From positions 1-64,000 of the forward strand of contig CAJTCY010000022.1 in the NCBI GenBank assembly GCA_910575075.1: DNA of 64,000 nucleotides, in the 5' to 3' direction. Both the position numbers and the translations under genes were made by a program. Of the stretch, positions 43,107 through 53,188 are shown in pieces (the first letter of the stretch is position 1; each line of letters starts with the position of its first letter). This DNA is from Lachnospiraceae bacterium. Its GTDB lineage: Bacteria; Bacillota; Clostridia; Lachnospirales; Lachnospiraceae. Under the pieces are notes generated by a model. It was not told the origin of the DNA. It worked only from the letters and a program-made list of their open reading frames with translations, and searched no databases.

Positions 43107-44219
43107 ATGACAAAAATTGATATTATCTCTGGTTTTTTGGGTGCAGGAAAAACGACGTTTATTAAGAAAATGCTGGAAGATGTCTTTCAGGGAGAAAAGA
43201 TTGTGCTGATTGAGAATGAATTTGGGGAGATCGGCATTGACGGAGGTTTCCTAAAGGATTCCGGCATTGAAATCAGCGAGCTGAATTCCGGCTGTATCTG
43301 CTGTTCTCTGGTCGGAGATTTTGGCAAGAATCTCAGAGAGGTTATGGAACGGTTCCATCCAGACCGTATCTTGATTGAACCTTCCGGCGTGGGAAAATTG
43401 TCTGATGTTATGAAATCTGTACAGGAAGTGGAAACAGAAAATGAAGTAAAAATGAATGGACGGATTACCGTTGTAAACACTGCGAAAGCCATAAAACAAA
43501 TGAAGGCGTTTGGAGAATTTTTTAATAACCAGATAGAATATGCCACTGTCGTAGTGCTGAGCCGTACTCAGAATGTGAAGCCGGAGCAGACGGAAGCAGT
43601 GGTGAAAGCAATCCAGGAGAAAAACGCGAAGGCTGCTGTTATCACTACTCCCTGGGATGAGATAGATGGAAAACAGATTTACAAGGTGATAGAACAGCAG
43701 AAGTCATTAAAAGAAGAGCTTGTGGAAGAACATCACCACCATCACCATGATCACGAGCATGATCACCATCATGATCACGAGCATGACCACCATCATGAGC
43801 ATGACCACGATCACCATCACGAGCATGACCATCATCATGATCACGATTACCATCATGAGCATGACCATCATCATCATCATGATCATGACCACGGCGAGGG
43901 CTGCAGCTGCGGTTGTCATGACCATGGACATGATCACCATGCAGATGAGATATTTACAAGCTGGGGCAGAGAGACGCCGCATGTTTTTGCCAGGGAGACA
44001 ATTGAACATGCCATGAAAGCTTTCTGTGAAACAGAAGATTACGGAACGATTCTGCGTGCAAAAGGGATGGTTCCCGGTGAGGATGGAACATGGATCTATT
44101 TTGATATGGTGGACGGTGAATATGAACTCAGAGATGGAGAAGCAGATTATACTGGAAGGCTTTGTGTCATCGGTACGGATATCCAGGAGGAAAAACTGGA
44201 GGAACTGTTTGGACTTTAA
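43107..44219 (+). CDS. G3E (CobW/ZNG1-type) GTPase with His-rich loop
   Basis: A 370-residue P-loop GTPase: Walker A GFLGAGKTT (9-17), metal site CICC (Cys63-66), a switch region ILIEPSGVGK, and an inserted histidine-rich tract at about 206-285 containing roughly 40 His with Asp and Glu. The C-terminal CobW domain starts about residue 290. G3E proteins insert or traffic zinc, nickel or cobalt; the His tract suggests storage or capture of such a metal. AGGAGGG precedes the ATG. It is followed by a second P-loop GTPase gene 25 bases downstream. Confidence 0.88.
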   Translation: MTKIDIISGFLGAGKTTFIKKMLEDVFQGEKIVLIENEFGEIGIDGGFLKDSGIEISELNSGCICCSLVGDFGKNLREVMERFHPDRILIEPSGVGKLSDVMKSVQEVETENEVKMNGRITVVNTAKAIKQMKAFGEFFNNQIEYATVVVLSRTQNVKPEQTEAVVKAIQEKNAKAAVITTPWDEIDGKQIYKVIEQQKSLKEELVEEHHHHHHDHEHDHHHDHEHDHHHEHDHDHHHEHDHHHDHDYHHEHDHHHHHDHDHGEGCSCGCHDHGHDHHADEIFTSWGRETPHVFARETIEHAMKAFCETEDYGTILRAKGMVPGEDGTWIYFDMVDGEYELRDGEADYTGRLCVIGTDIQEEKLEELFGL

Positions 44220-44244
44220 AGGAAGATAGAAAGGGCGTGAAAGA

Positions 44245-45186
44245 ATGGAAATTCCGGTATATTTATTTTCTGGATTTATGGACAGCGGAAAAAGCTCTCT
44301 GATAAGAGAAACCCTGATAGAAGGAGATTTCAGCCAGCAGGGTAAGACCTTATTGATTCTCTGCGAAGATGGAGAGGTAGAATTTGAAGAGAAAGAACTT
44401 GCAAAAGTAAATACCGTGATGGCGATGGTGGAGGAAGAAGAAGAATTTACCTCTGCAAAGCTGCAGGAACTGCAGCTTGCCCATCAGCCAGACCAGGTGT
44501 TTATTGAGTATAACGGAACCTGGCAGATGTCGGATTTCCTGGAAATAGACCTGCCCAGGGACTGGGTGCTGGTACAGTCTCTTGCAACGGTAGATGCCAC
44601 CACCTTTGAAATGTATCTGAACAATATGAGGCCTATGATTATGGAACAGCTTTTTGCAGCAGATGTGGTGATTGTGAACCGCTGCGAGGATGATACGCCC
44701 AAAGGAAAATTCCGGCGTGCCATTAAGGTTATCAATCGTAAGGCGCAGATCGCTTATGAGCGTTCTGACGGGACCATTGATGAGAATGATATGGAGGAGC
44801 TGCCCTATGATCTGAATCAGGAGATCATTGAAATTTCAGATATGGATTATGGAATCTGGTATATGGACGCGTTGGATGACCCACGAAAATATGAGGGGAA
44901 GAAAGTCCGTTTCTTAGCGCTGGTTTATCATCCTGAAAAAATGAAAAAAGGTGTGTTTGTGCCAGGACGTTTTGCCATGACCTGTTGTGTGGATGACATA
45001 ACATTTGTAGGGTTTAAATGTAAATGTGACAAGACCGCGGAGATTATTCATAAGTCATGGATTACCATTACGGCTGAAATGCACACGGAGTTTGCAATGG
45101 AATATAAGGGAAAGGGACCTGTTCTGTATGCAGTGGATATTCAGCCGGCAGAAAAACCAGAAGACGAATTGATTTATTTCAGTTGA
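44245..45186 (+). CDS. Second G3E-like P-loop protein with DUF1980-like C-terminus
   Basis: A 313-residue protein. Residues 1-175 form a P-loop domain related to CobW (Walker A GFMDSGKSS at 10-18; VNRCEDD in the NKxD position), but the CxCC metal motif is absent. The C-terminal 100 residues, with VPGRFAMTCCVDDITFVGFKC, resemble YcgQ/DUF1980, a protein linked in Bacillus to zinc-responsive loci. The fusion suggests a partner for the preceding GTPase in metal delivery. This is inference from architecture. Confidence 0.72.
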   Translation: MEIPVYLFSGFMDSGKSSLIRETLIEGDFSQQGKTLLILCEDGEVEFEEKELAKVNTVMAMVEEEEEFTSAKLQELQLAHQPDQVFIEYNGTWQMSDFLEIDLPRDWVLVQSLATVDATTFEMYLNNMRPMIMEQLFAADVVIVNRCEDDTPKGKFRRAIKVINRKAQIAYERSDGTIDENDMEELPYDLNQEIIEISDMDYGIWYMDALDDPRKYEGKKVRFLALVYHPEKMKKGVFVPGRFAMTCCVDDITFVGFKCKCDKTAEIIHKSWITITAEMHTEFAMEYKGKGPVLYAVDIQPAEKPEDELIYFS

Positions 45187-45196
45187 AAAATAGTAA

Positions 45197-45472
45197 TTGC
45201 GAAAATTAATAATTTTATATATTTCATATACAATTTATACAATTGTACTAAAATATTTTATTCATACGAAACGCACAAAATGCAGGGCGCACCAAGCATT
45301 ACAACGAACCACTTAATACGAAAATCATGTTCCGCAAAGGCTTCCATGATTTTTGTGTTTCGTTTCCATGGTGCTAGAATGCATTTCTTAGCGTTTCGTA
45401 TGATAAAATATTTCTTCTTAAATTTTTTGAATTGTATATGAAATTCAAAAAATTACTGAGTTTCGCAAAAGC
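45197..45472. repeat. 276-bp imperfect palindrome
   Basis: The 316-base gap is almost wholly one inverted repeat. TTGCGAAA and ATTTCATATACAATT on the left return inverted as AATTGTATATGAAAT and TTTCGCAA on the right; nearer the centre AAAATATTTTAT and CATACGAAACGC pair with GCGTTTCGTATG and ATAAAATATTT, and the tip is AAAATCATG/CATGATTTT. Arms are over 100 bp each with small mismatches. No open frame. It may be a miniature element or the template of a very long hairpin RNA. Confidence 0.75.
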
Positions 45473-45502
45473 CTAATTTATAAAATTGAGAAAGGAAACG
45501 GC

Positions 45503-46666
45503 GTGGAGCGGCAGCTTTCCCGCCTGGCAGAGAGTATGATCTACAATAAATTTCAGGATTTACAGTTATCGGCGCTTGGAATGGGGGCGATGCGCCTTCC
45601 TGTAATCGAGGGGGACGACAGCAGGATTGATGAGGAAAAAGCAGCAGAGATGGTTGCTTATGCCATGGAACAGGGCATTAATTACTATGACACTGCATGG
45701 GGCTATCATGCTGGCAATTCAGAACTGGTGATGGGGAAAATTCTTGCAGAATATAAAAGAGAGAATTTTTATCTCGCCACCAAATTTCCGGGATATGATC
45801 TCTCTAATATGGATAAGGCTGAAGAAATTTTTGAGCGTCAGCTTGAAAAGTGCAGAGTGGAGTATTTTGATTTTTATCTGTTCCACAATGTCTGCGAGAT
45901 GAATATTGAGGCCTATCTGGATGAAAAATATGGAATATTTACATATTTGACGGAACAGAAGAAAAAGGGAAGAATTCGCCATCTGGGATTTTCAGCCCAT
46001 GGAAGCTGCGAGGTGATGAAACGCTTTTTGGAAGCTTATGGGGAGCATATGGAGTTCTGTCAGATTCAGCTGAACTGGCTGGACTGGACGTTTCAGGATG
46101 CAAAAGCAAAAGTGGAGCTTCTGTCGGAATATGAGATTCCTGTGTGGGTGATGGAGCCTCTCCGGGGAGGAAAGCTCTGCCAACTGTCACAGGAGGATTC
46201 GGATAAGCTAAGAAAACTGCGTCCCCAGGAGACGGCGGCAGCCATGGCCTTTCGGTTTCTGCAGGCGTTGCCGCAGGTAACCATGGTGCTTTCTGGAATG
46301 TCCAATTTTGAACAGCTTAAAGAGAACATTGAGACCTTTGAAACAGATAATCCCTTGAACCAGACGGAATTTGAAGGTATTTTGCAGATTGGGCAAGAAA
46401 TGCTGAATAAAAAAATCCTGCCCTGTACGGCTTGTCATTATTGCGTCAGCCATTGTCCCCAGGGGTTGGATATTCCATCTCTTTTGGAACTATACAATGA
46501 ACACAGTTTTACCGAGGGAGGATTTATCGCGCCTATGGCGCTGATGGCTGTGCCCAAAGAAAAGCATCCCAGCGCCTGTGTGGGATGCAGAAGCTGTGAA
46601 GCAGTTTGTCCTCAGCAGATTAAAATATCAGAGGCATTAGCGGATTTTAACAGCAGAATGCAGTGA
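45503..46666 (+). CDS. Aldo/keto reductase with C-terminal Fe-S motifs
   Basis: A 387-residue protein. The TIM-barrel begins MIYNKFQDLQLSALGMGAMRLP and includes the catalytic NYYDTAWGYH (Asp and Tyr), then GRIRHLGFSAHG. The C-terminal 90 residues carry two 4Fe-4S-type Cys clusters, CTACHYCVSHCP and CVGCRSCEAVCP. This class is frequent in Clostridia and of unknown substrate. I took GTG 45503 because AAAGGA precedes it at 7 bases; ATG 45536 fits homologous starts but has a poor ribosome site. Confidence 0.85.
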   Translation: MERQLSRLAESMIYNKFQDLQLSALGMGAMRLPVIEGDDSRIDEEKAAEMVAYAMEQGINYYDTAWGYHAGNSELVMGKILAEYKRENFYLATKFPGYDLSNMDKAEEIFERQLEKCRVEYFDFYLFHNVCEMNIEAYLDEKYGIFTYLTEQKKKGRIRHLGFSAHGSCEVMKRFLEAYGEHMEFCQIQLNWLDWTFQDAKAKVELLSEYEIPVWVMEPLRGGKLCQLSQEDSDKLRKLRPQETAAAMAFRFLQALPQVTMVLSGMSNFEQLKENIETFETDNPLNQTEFEGILQIGQEMLNKKILPCTACHYCVSHCPQGLDIPSLLELYNEHSFTEGGFIAPMALMAVPKEKHPSACVGCRSCEAVCPQQIKISEALADFNSRMQ

Positions 46667-46683
46667 TCTGGAGGGAAGATGTG

Positions 46684-47361
46684 ATGGAAGCAGACAGCAG
46701 GCTGTCAGACCGGATTGCAGACAGTATTTTATCCATGATTACAGTGGAAAAACGCTTTTTGCCAGGGAGCAAACTGCCAAATGAAAATGTATTGTCCCAG
46801 GAGCTTAAGGTGAGCCGTACCACACTTCGGGAAGCAATCCGTATTCTTGCAACAGGCGGGATTCTGGAAATCCGGCGTGGAAAAGGGACCTTTGTCAGAG
46901 AGGATTTTAAGGCCGGCAAGACGGAGGAATTATCTGTTCTTGCCACGGCAAAGCTGAAAGCAAGAGACTTATATGAGATGCGCCTGATTTTCGAACCGGA
47001 GGCGGCATATTATGCGGCGCTGCGTGCTACGGAGGAAGAAATTCAGAGGATTCTTGCGCTGGGGACGGAAATTGAGGAACGCATACAGCAGAAAAAAGAC
47101 AGAACGGAAGTAGAACAGGCGTTTCATAAATCCATTGCCAGGGCCACCCACAATGAATTCATGAATCAGCTTATGCCGGTGATTTACGAGGGAATCAATA
47201 AAGGAGTAAGGCTTTCCCAGGTTCATAAAGAGGCAGTGCAGGCAACCCTGGTAGATCATAAAATACTGATGGATTTTTTGAAGGCGCGCAATGGTGAAGG
47301 GGCAAGAAATGCCATGCGCATTCATATTTTACATGCTATGGAACAACTTCCAATGGAGTAA
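46684..47361 (+). CDS. FadR/GntR-family transcriptional regulator
   Basis: A 225-residue regulator: winged helix (residues 1-70, VLSQELKVSRTTLREAIRILATGGILEIRRGKG split across the recognition helix and wing) and a C-terminal FCD all-helical ligand domain with the metal-type His in HKSIARATHN and HILHAM. It begins 17 bases after the aldo/keto reductase gene, so it probably regulates that gene or the metabolite it handles. ATG 46684 follows GGAGGGAAG. Confidence 0.85.
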   Translation: MEADSRLSDRIADSILSMITVEKRFLPGSKLPNENVLSQELKVSRTTLREAIRILATGGILEIRRGKGTFVREDFKAGKTEELSVLATAKLKARDLYEMRLIFEPEAAYYAALRATEEEIQRILALGTEIEERIQQKKDRTEVEQAFHKSIARATHNEFMNQLMPVIYEGINKGVRLSQVHKEAVQATLVDHKILMDFLKARNGEGARNAMRIHILHAMEQLPME

Positions 47362-47405
47362 ATCAGTATAAATAAAGTATAAATAATAGGAAGGAGAAGA
47401 GGCAG

Positions 47406-48005
47406 ATGGAGCAACATAACCGTGAGGCAGGAAGATATGAGGCAGAACAGGAAGAGACAGAGCGGCAGGAGAGGAAACAGACAGATAAGAAACAAAAAAT
47501 TCTCAAAGAAATCCTTAACAATGGGGTAATGATAATCATTGCCCTGGGAATTGGTTTATTTCTGAACAAATATGTGGTTGCCAATGCCCAGGTTCCTACG
47601 GGCTCAATGGAAACAACAGTGATGGCAGGAGACAGAATACTGGTGAACCGTCTGTCTTATGTATTTGGAGAACCTGAGAGGGGAGACATTGTGACTTTTA
47701 TTTATCCTGATGATGGTGAGACACTTTATCTGAAACGGATCATGGGGCTGCCAGGAGAGACTATTTCCGGGAAAGATGGTGTGATTTATATTGACGGAGA
47801 ACCGTTGGAGAAGGATTTTACACAGGAAATAAGTTATGAAGATTTTGGACCTTATGTGGTGCCGGAGGGAACTTATTTCATGATGGGAGATAACCGTAAT
47901 GATTCCTGGGATTCCAGATATTGGGAGCACAAGTTTGTGGAGATGGAGGATATTATTGGCAAAGCAGAGGTAAGTTATTTTCCGCATCCGCGCCTGCTGA
48001 AATAA
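47406..48005 (+). CDS. lepB: Signal peptidase I
   Basis: A 199-residue membrane serine protease that removes signal peptides on the outer face. A charged N-terminal 36 residues, one helix (about 38-58), then Box B VPTGSMETTV with the catalytic Ser, Box D YLKRIMGLPGE with the catalytic Lys, and Box E GDNRNDSWDSR. Size matches Gram-positive type I peptidases. GGAAGGAGAAGAG precedes the ATG. Confidence 0.95.
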   Translation: MEQHNREAGRYEAEQEETERQERKQTDKKQKILKEILNNGVMIIIALGIGLFLNKYVVANAQVPTGSMETTVMAGDRILVNRLSYVFGEPERGDIVTFIYPDDGETLYLKRIMGLPGETISGKDGVIYIDGEPLEKDFTQEISYEDFGPYVVPEGTYFMMGDNRNDSWDSRYWEHKFVEMEDIIGKAEVSYFPHPRLLK

Positions 48006-48024
48006 CTGACAGGGGAAGCATAGC

Positions 48025-48072
48025 AAAGGGAGACAACACATTGTCATCAGAGACAATGGTTATCTCCCTTTT
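48025..48072. terminator. Bidirectional terminator between lepB and the histidine kinase
   Basis: AAAGGGAGA and AAC on the left pair with GTT and TCTCCCTTTT on the right, with an inner ATTGTC/GACAAT stem. A- and T-runs flank the stem. Confidence 0.8.
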
Positions 48073-48085
48073 GAAGTTCTGATTT

Positions 48086-50290
48086 TCAGTGGGAAGAATT
48101 TTTTCCGACATTGCGGATTGTTTCCAGTAGCAGAGGGATATCGATGGGCTTTGTAAGGTGCGCATTCATACCGCTCTCTATGGAAAGCCGTCTGTCACTT
48201 TCAAAAGCATTGGCAGACAGGGCAATGATAGGAATCTTTGATAAAGCAGGATCATTCAGGCTGCGTATTTTTCTGGCTGCCTGCCGTCCGTCCATGACAG
48301 GCATTTGGATATCCATTAAAACCAGGTCAAAATCACCGGGTTTGGAGTTCATTATTTTTTCCACAGCAATATCTCCGTTAGCTGCGGTATCAATGGAAAA
48401 ACCAAGTCCCTGGAGTATTTCAGTCTCAATTTCCATATTGATCATATTATCTTCTACCAGCAAAATTCTATGATTCATAGGTTGGAAATCCGTATGTTCC
48501 GGGTCATCTGCCTGCGGGTGCTCCTGTATGCGCAGGCGCAGAGTTACCTTGAAAGTGCTGCCTTTGCCCACAATACTGTCTACCTTAATGTCTCCGCCCA
48601 TCATGGAGGCAATATTTTTGGCAATGGTAAGACTGAGCCCTGTGCCGTGTATGCCGCTGAAAGTAGTGTTCTTCTCACGTTCAAATGGATCAAAGATATG
48701 TTTCAGAAAATCTTTTCCGATACCGATGCCGGTATCCTTGACCGTGAACTGGTAGACGGCATAATCGTTGGGAAGCTTCTTTTGTTCTTTGACTATTAGT
48801 TCCACCCTGCCGTTGGTTTTCGTGTAGGTGATGGCATTGGTGGTCAGATAGACAAGAAGCTGCCGAAGCTTTTCCGGATCTCCACAGATATCGCAGTGCT
48901 TCACCTTGGAGTCGTCCAGACAAAACAGGATGTTTTTCTCGGATGCCTGGGGCAGCAGGGCTTGATGTACATCTTCCAGAATATCATGGAGGTTGCAATC
49001 GCATTCCAGCAACTCCATATCGTTAGACTCTGTCCATGAGAGATCCAGTACCTTTTCAATCAAGTCCAGAAGCTGCCGGCTGGAACGTTCGATTTTGTCA
49101 AGATCTGCCAGTACAGCCTCACGGTCTTGGATATGTTTTTTTGCCAGTGCTGTAAAGCCAAAAATAGCGTTCAGGGGTGTGCGCATATCATGCGACATAT
49201 TTGAGAGAAACGTATTCTTGGCGACGATGGCAAGATTTGCGTTGTCCAATGCATTTTCCAGAATTCGGTTCTGTTCCAGCTCACGTTGGATTTCCACATC
49301 TACTCTCCGGTAGCCCATAACAATTTGGGATATATGCTTTTTATGGCCTACGTTGACAATGCGCAGCTGAAGCAGTTGCGTTTTGCCGTCTTTGAGAACG
49401 CGGTAATTGACATAATATGTCTTGGTGTCAGATAATTTCTCACGGATATAGTGCGGATTCGTAACCTTGCTTACCAGTTCGCGGTCTTCCGGATGTACCC
49501 AGGTATTTACATAATTGGATATATACCATTGAAATTCCACTACCTTGTATTTTTCATCGAACTGCCGCTTGGTACGGCTGCTCAGCCTGTAAGGAAATAT
49601 TTTATTTGTATCCAGGTCTGCATAGAGGATGGACTCATAATTGATACTGAGGCCCTCAATTACTTCTAAACGTCTTAAGTGTTCTCCGTCATATTTATCA
49701 AGGAGGTTCTGTATTTTCTGCTCCTGCTCAAATAAAAGTGAATTTTCCCATTCTAACTGCCGATTTTTCTTTTCTGTGGCGTCACTCATGAATACATAGA
49801 AAATATCTCCCACAGATTCTGTGCGGACAAAGTGCCCATAATCTTCAATCCAGCGGATATTTCCGTCCTTTCGCACAATTCGGTATTCTACATAATCCAG
49901 ATTATACTGGTTACTGGCAATTTGCTCCCGGATACTCTGTTCCACAGACTTCAAATCTTCAGAATATACAATGCCTTTGAAAGAATTACCAGTAAATTCT
50001 TGGAATTCTTTCAAGGTGCTGCACTGGAAAATTCTTAACAAAGCCTTGTTTGCATAGATGATTTCCTCATTACCGTCTGCATGATAGATTAAAAAACCTC
50101 CTGGCATTTCATCCATAAATTTTATGATTTCATATGCAGGCTGGAAATGCTCTGTGTTCAGAGAATATGGAAACTCTATTTGGCTTTGGGAGGATGATGG
50201 ATCATTTATATCCAAAGCCTCATATTCTGGACTGTTTAATAAAGACAATACATATTCAATTAAGTTGTGTTTTGGTGTTTGCGTTTTCAT
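48086..50290 (-). CDS. Hybrid sensor histidine kinase/response regulator
   Basis: A 734-residue cytosolic hybrid kinase. Residues 50-320 hold two PAS-type sensor domains (GGFLIYHADGNEEIIYANKAL; the YRIVRKDGNIRWIEDYG loop) and a third weaker one. Then HisKA with phospho-His in SHDMRTPLNA, HATPase with the N-, G1- and G2-box (GTGLSLTIAKN), and a C-terminal receiver with Asp in LVLMDIQMPVMDG. No membrane helix is present. The signal is unknown and no output regulator adjoins. The start has no strong ribosome site. Confidence 0.9.
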   Translation of the reverse strand: MKTQTPKHNLIEYVLSLLNSPEYEALDINDPSSSQSQIEFPYSLNTEHFQPAYEIIKFMDEMPGGFLIYHADGNEEIIYANKALLRIFQCSTLKEFQEFTGNSFKGIVYSEDLKSVEQSIREQIASNQYNLDYVEYRIVRKDGNIRWIEDYGHFVRTESVGDIFYVFMSDATEKKNRQLEWENSLLFEQEQKIQNLLDKYDGEHLRRLEVIEGLSINYESILYADLDTNKIFPYRLSSRTKRQFDEKYKVVEFQWYISNYVNTWVHPEDRELVSKVTNPHYIREKLSDTKTYYVNYRVLKDGKTQLLQLRIVNVGHKKHISQIVMGYRRVDVEIQRELEQNRILENALDNANLAIVAKNTFLSNMSHDMRTPLNAIFGFTALAKKHIQDREAVLADLDKIERSSRQLLDLIEKVLDLSWTESNDMELLECDCNLHDILEDVHQALLPQASEKNILFCLDDSKVKHCDICGDPEKLRQLLVYLTTNAITYTKTNGRVELIVKEQKKLPNDYAVYQFTVKDTGIGIGKDFLKHIFDPFEREKNTTFSGIHGTGLSLTIAKNIASMMGGDIKVDSIVGKGSTFKVTLRLRIQEHPQADDPEHTDFQPMNHRILLVEDNMINMEIETEILQGLGFSIDTAANGDIAVEKIMNSKPGDFDLVLMDIQMPVMDGRQAARKIRSLNDPALSKIPIIALSANAFESDRRLSIESGMNAHLTKPIDIPLLLETIRNVGKNSSH

Positions 50291-50353
50291 AATTCTATAT
50301 TAACATAAAATGGAACTTTTGGCAAAATATAATTAAATTGTTATACAACACTA

Positions 50354-50382
50354 TTGACAGCAGACAACATGTAGGATATAAT
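50354..50382 (+). promoter_or_regulatory. ilvD promoter
   Basis: TTGACA (50354-50359), 17-base spacer, TATAAT (50377-50382): perfect consensus, 66 bases before the start codon. No attenuator hairpin is visible in the short leader. Confidence 0.75.
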
Positions 50383-50447
50383 TTGTTTATGATTAACTGA
50401 GATATCAAAAACAGAGACATGTAAATGTTAGGAAGAGAGGCAGAGAG

Positions 50448-52121
50448 ATGAGAAGTGATAATGTGAAAAAGGGGATGCAGCAGGCGCCCCATCGTTCCCT
50501 GTTTAATGCACTGGGATTTACCAGAGAAGAAATGGATAAACCTCTGGTTGGGATTGTAAGTTCTTACAATGAGATTGTGCCAGGGCATATGAATTTGGAT
50601 AAGATTGTGAATGCTGTAAAAATGGGTGTTGCGGAAGCCGGAGGAGTTCCAGTGGTGTTTCCGGCAATTGCAGTTTGTGACGGCATTGCCATGGGGCATA
50701 CCGGAATGAAATATTCTCTGGTAACTCGCGACCTGATTGCAGATTCTACGGAATGCATGGCTTTGGCGCATCAGTTTGACGCATTGGTGATGGTGCCGAA
50801 TTGCGATAAAAATGTCCCAGGACTTCTGATGGCGGCAGCAAGAGTAAATGTGCCCACCGTATTTGTTTCTGGAGGTCCTATGCTTGCCGGGCATGTGAAG
50901 GGGCGTAAGACCAGCCTATCTTCCATGTTTGAGGCAGTCGGCTCCTATGCGGCCGGCACCATGACAGAGGAAGATGTGTGTGAATTTGAAGAAAAGGCAT
51001 GCCCTACCTGCGGTTCCTGTTCCGGCATGTATACGGCAAATTCCATGAACTGCCTGACAGAGGCTCTTGGCATGGGGCTGAAAGGAAACGGAACGATTCC
51101 GGCAGTATATTCTGACCGCCTGCGTCTTGCCAAACATGCAGGAATGGCAGTGATGGAAATGTACCGCCAGAATATCTGTCCCCGTGATATTATGACAAAA
51201 GAGGCTGTGCTCAACGCATTGACGGTGGATATGGCACTGGGATGCTCCACCAACAGTATGCTGCATCTTCCTGCGATTGCCCATGAGATCGGCTTCGATT
51301 TTGATATTGGCTTTGCGAATGAAATCAGCGAAAAGACGCCGAATCTCTGTCATCTGGCTCCGGCAGGCCCCACCTATATGGAAGATTTAAACGAGGCAGG
51401 CGGTGTGTATGCGGTGATGAATGAGCTGGCAGAATTAGGGCTGCTGAATCTTGACTGTATGACAGTGACCGGAAAAACCGTAGGGGAAAATATAAAAGGC
51501 TGCGCCAACAGAAACCCGGAAGTTATCCGTCCTCTTGATAATCCTTACAGCACTACAGGAGGGCTTGCAGTACTGAAAGGAAATCTGGCGCCTGAGGGAA
51601 GTGTGGTAAAACGTTCGGCAGTGGCACCGGAAATGATGGTACATGAAGGACCTGCAAGAGTATTTGACTGTGAAGAGGATGCAATTGCAGCAATCAAGGG
51701 AGGAAAGATTGTGGCAGGCGACGTGGTGGTGATCCGTTATGAAGGGCCGAAAGGAGGCCCTGGCATGAGAGAAATGCTCAATCCCACATCGGCAATTGCA
51801 GGAATGGGACTGGGCTCAACGGTTGCACTGATTACAGACGGACGCTTTTCAGGCGCCAGCCGCGGGGCTTCCATCGGGCATGTTTCTCCAGAGGCAGCCG
51901 TGGGAGGCACAATTGCACTGGTAGAAGAAGGAGACACTATTAAAATCAACATTCCGGAAATGAAACTGGAACTGGATGTAGCGGAAGATGTGCTTGCCAA
52001 GAGAAAAGCAAAATGGCAGCCAAGAGAACCTAAGGTGACAGAAGGATATTTGGCTCGTTATGCCCAGATGGTTACTTCTGGAGCCAAAGGGGCCGTAATG
52101 AAAAGAGAATTGAACAGTTAG
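50448..52121 (+). CDS. ilvD: Dihydroxy-acid dehydratase
   Basis: A 557-residue Fe-S dehydratase of branched-chain amino acid synthesis, turning 2,3-dihydroxy-acids into 2-oxo acids. Cluster ligands lie in [11 protein letters not shown] and [41 protein letters not shown]-type C-terminal segment and GGPGMREML are conserved. No other ilv or leu gene is adjacent. Ribosome site AGGAAGAGAGGC. Confidence 0.96.
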   Translation: MRSDNVKKGMQQAPHRSLFNALGFTREEMDKPLVGIVSSYNEIVPGHMNLDKIVNAVKMGVAEAGGVPVVFPAIAVCDGIAMGHTGMKYSLVTRDLIADSTECMALAHQFDALVMVPNCDKNVPGLLMAAARVNVPTVFVSGGPMLAGHVKGRKTSLSSMFEAVGSYAAGTMTEEDVCEFEEKACPTCGSCSGMYTANSMNCLTEALGMGLKGNGTIPAVYSDRLRLAKHAGMAVMEMYRQNICPRDIMTKEAVLNALTVDMALGCSTNSMLHLPAIAHEIGFDFDIGFANEISEKTPNLCHLAPAGPTYMEDLNEAGGVYAVMNELAELGLLNLDCMTVTGKTVGENIKGCANRNPEVIRPLDNPYSTTGGLAVLKGNLAPEGSVVKRSAVAPEMMVHEGPARVFDCEEDAIAAIKGGKIVAGDVVVIRYEGPKGGPGMREMLNPTSAIAGMGLGSTVALITDGRFSGASRGASIGHVSPEAAVGGTIALVEEGDTIKINIPEMKLELDVAEDVLAKRKAKWQPREPKVTEGYLARYAQMVTSGAKGAVMKRELNS

Positions 52122-52212
52122 CAAAATTTTTATCTGTTGTCTTGACGTAAGCTTTTCCTTCGTGTTATTCTTTTCTTTAAAGGTAACAGATGTCAATGAG
52201 AGCAGCAAATGA

Positions 52213-52335
52213 GTGCCGCGGCAGTAATGCCTGCGGCATTCTTGATTTGCGCGGAAGGCATAAGCCAAGCTGGAATGCTTGCATTCCAATTTGGCGCCGC
52301 CCGCGAACGTGAGAAACTCGCAGAGCGTGTTTCTC
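52213..52335. repeat. Three tandem hairpins before nfo
   Basis: TGCCGC/GCGGCA (52213-52239), GCCAA-GGAATGC/GCATTCC-TTGGC (52264-52295) and GAGAAAC/GTTTCTC (52311-52335) follow one another in the 239-base gap. They look like remnants of dispersed GC-rich repeats; the last ends 25 bases before the nfo start. Confidence 0.45.
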
Positions 52336-52360
52336 ATCGTTTAGACGAAAGGAAGACGTA

Positions 52361-53188
52361 ATGTTGAGAATTGGATGTCATCTCTCTTCCTCCAAAGGCT
52401 ATCTTGCCATGGGGAAGGAAGCAGTAAAAATCGGGGCAAATACATTTCAGTTTTTTACCAGAAATCCCAGAGGCGGGAAAGCTAAGGAACTGAATCTCTC
52501 TGATGTGGAAGCATATTTGGAATTTGCAGAAGAACATGGAATTGGGCAGATTCTTGCGCATGCGCCTTATACGCTGAATGCCTGTGCCAAAGACGCAGGT
52601 TTGCGCCAGTTTGCCTATGATACCATGTGCGATGACCTGAACCGTCTTAAATATATACCAGAGGCTATGTATAATTTTCATCCTGGAAGCCATGTGGGAC
52701 AGGGGACAGAAGCAGGGATTTCCTTTATCGCAGATATTTTGAACCGTATTCATGAGCAGAGAACGACAATCTTGCTGGAAACTATGGCGGGAAAAGGCAC
52801 GGAAATGGGAAGAAGTTTTGAGGAATTGGCGATGATTATAGACAGAGTGGAAGACAGCAGCCATTTGGGAGTATGTCTTGACACCTGCCATGTATTTGAC
52901 GGAGGGTATGATATCGTCCATAAGCTGGACAAGACTTTGGAAGAATTTGATCAGGTCATCGGGCTGAACCGTCTGAAAGCAGTTCACTTAAACGACAGCA
53001 AAAATGAACTTGGCAGCCATAAAGACCGTCATGAGAAAATTGGAGAAGGACGGATAGGTATAGAAACTTTTGCCGCTATTGTCAAGCATCCGAAATTAAA
53101 AGAGCTGCCGTTTTATCTGGAGACTCCCAATGATCTGGAAGGTTACCAGAGAGAAATCGCATTGTTGAGGGAGAAGGCCCAGTGTTAA
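52361..53188 (+). CDS. nfo: Deoxyribonuclease IV (endonuclease IV)
   Basis: A 275-residue TIM-barrel AP endonuclease for base-excision repair. [10 protein letters not shown], the zinc ligands in [31 protein letters not shown] and [16 protein letters not shown] are all present. GAAAGGAAGACG precedes the ATG. The cbiQ start overlaps its stop by 7 bases, so a transport gene shares the transcript with a repair gene. Confidence 0.95.
   Translation: MLRIGCHLSSSKGYLAMGKEAVKIGANTFQFFTRNPRGGKAKELNLSDVEAYLEFAEEHGIGQILAHAPYTLNACAKDAGLRQFAYDTMCDDLNRLKYIPEAMYNFHPGSHVGQGTEAGISFIADILNRIHEQRTTILLETMAGKGTEMGRSFEELAMIIDRVEDSSHLGVCLDTCHVFDGGYDIVHKLDKTLEEFDQVIGLNRLKAVHLNDSKNELGSHKDRHEKIGEGRIGIETFAAIVKHPKLKELPFYLETPNDLEGYQREIALLREKAQC

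Noticed and set aside
43707-44009. Open frames opposite and in another frame to the His-rich tract
   Set aside because: Met/Ile/Val-only translations caused by the CAC/CAT/GAT repeats; no ribosome site or independent support.
50295-50894. Minus-strand frame across the start of ilvD
   Set aside because: Antisense to a certain gene and rich in Cys/His/Ser codons typical of shadow frames.
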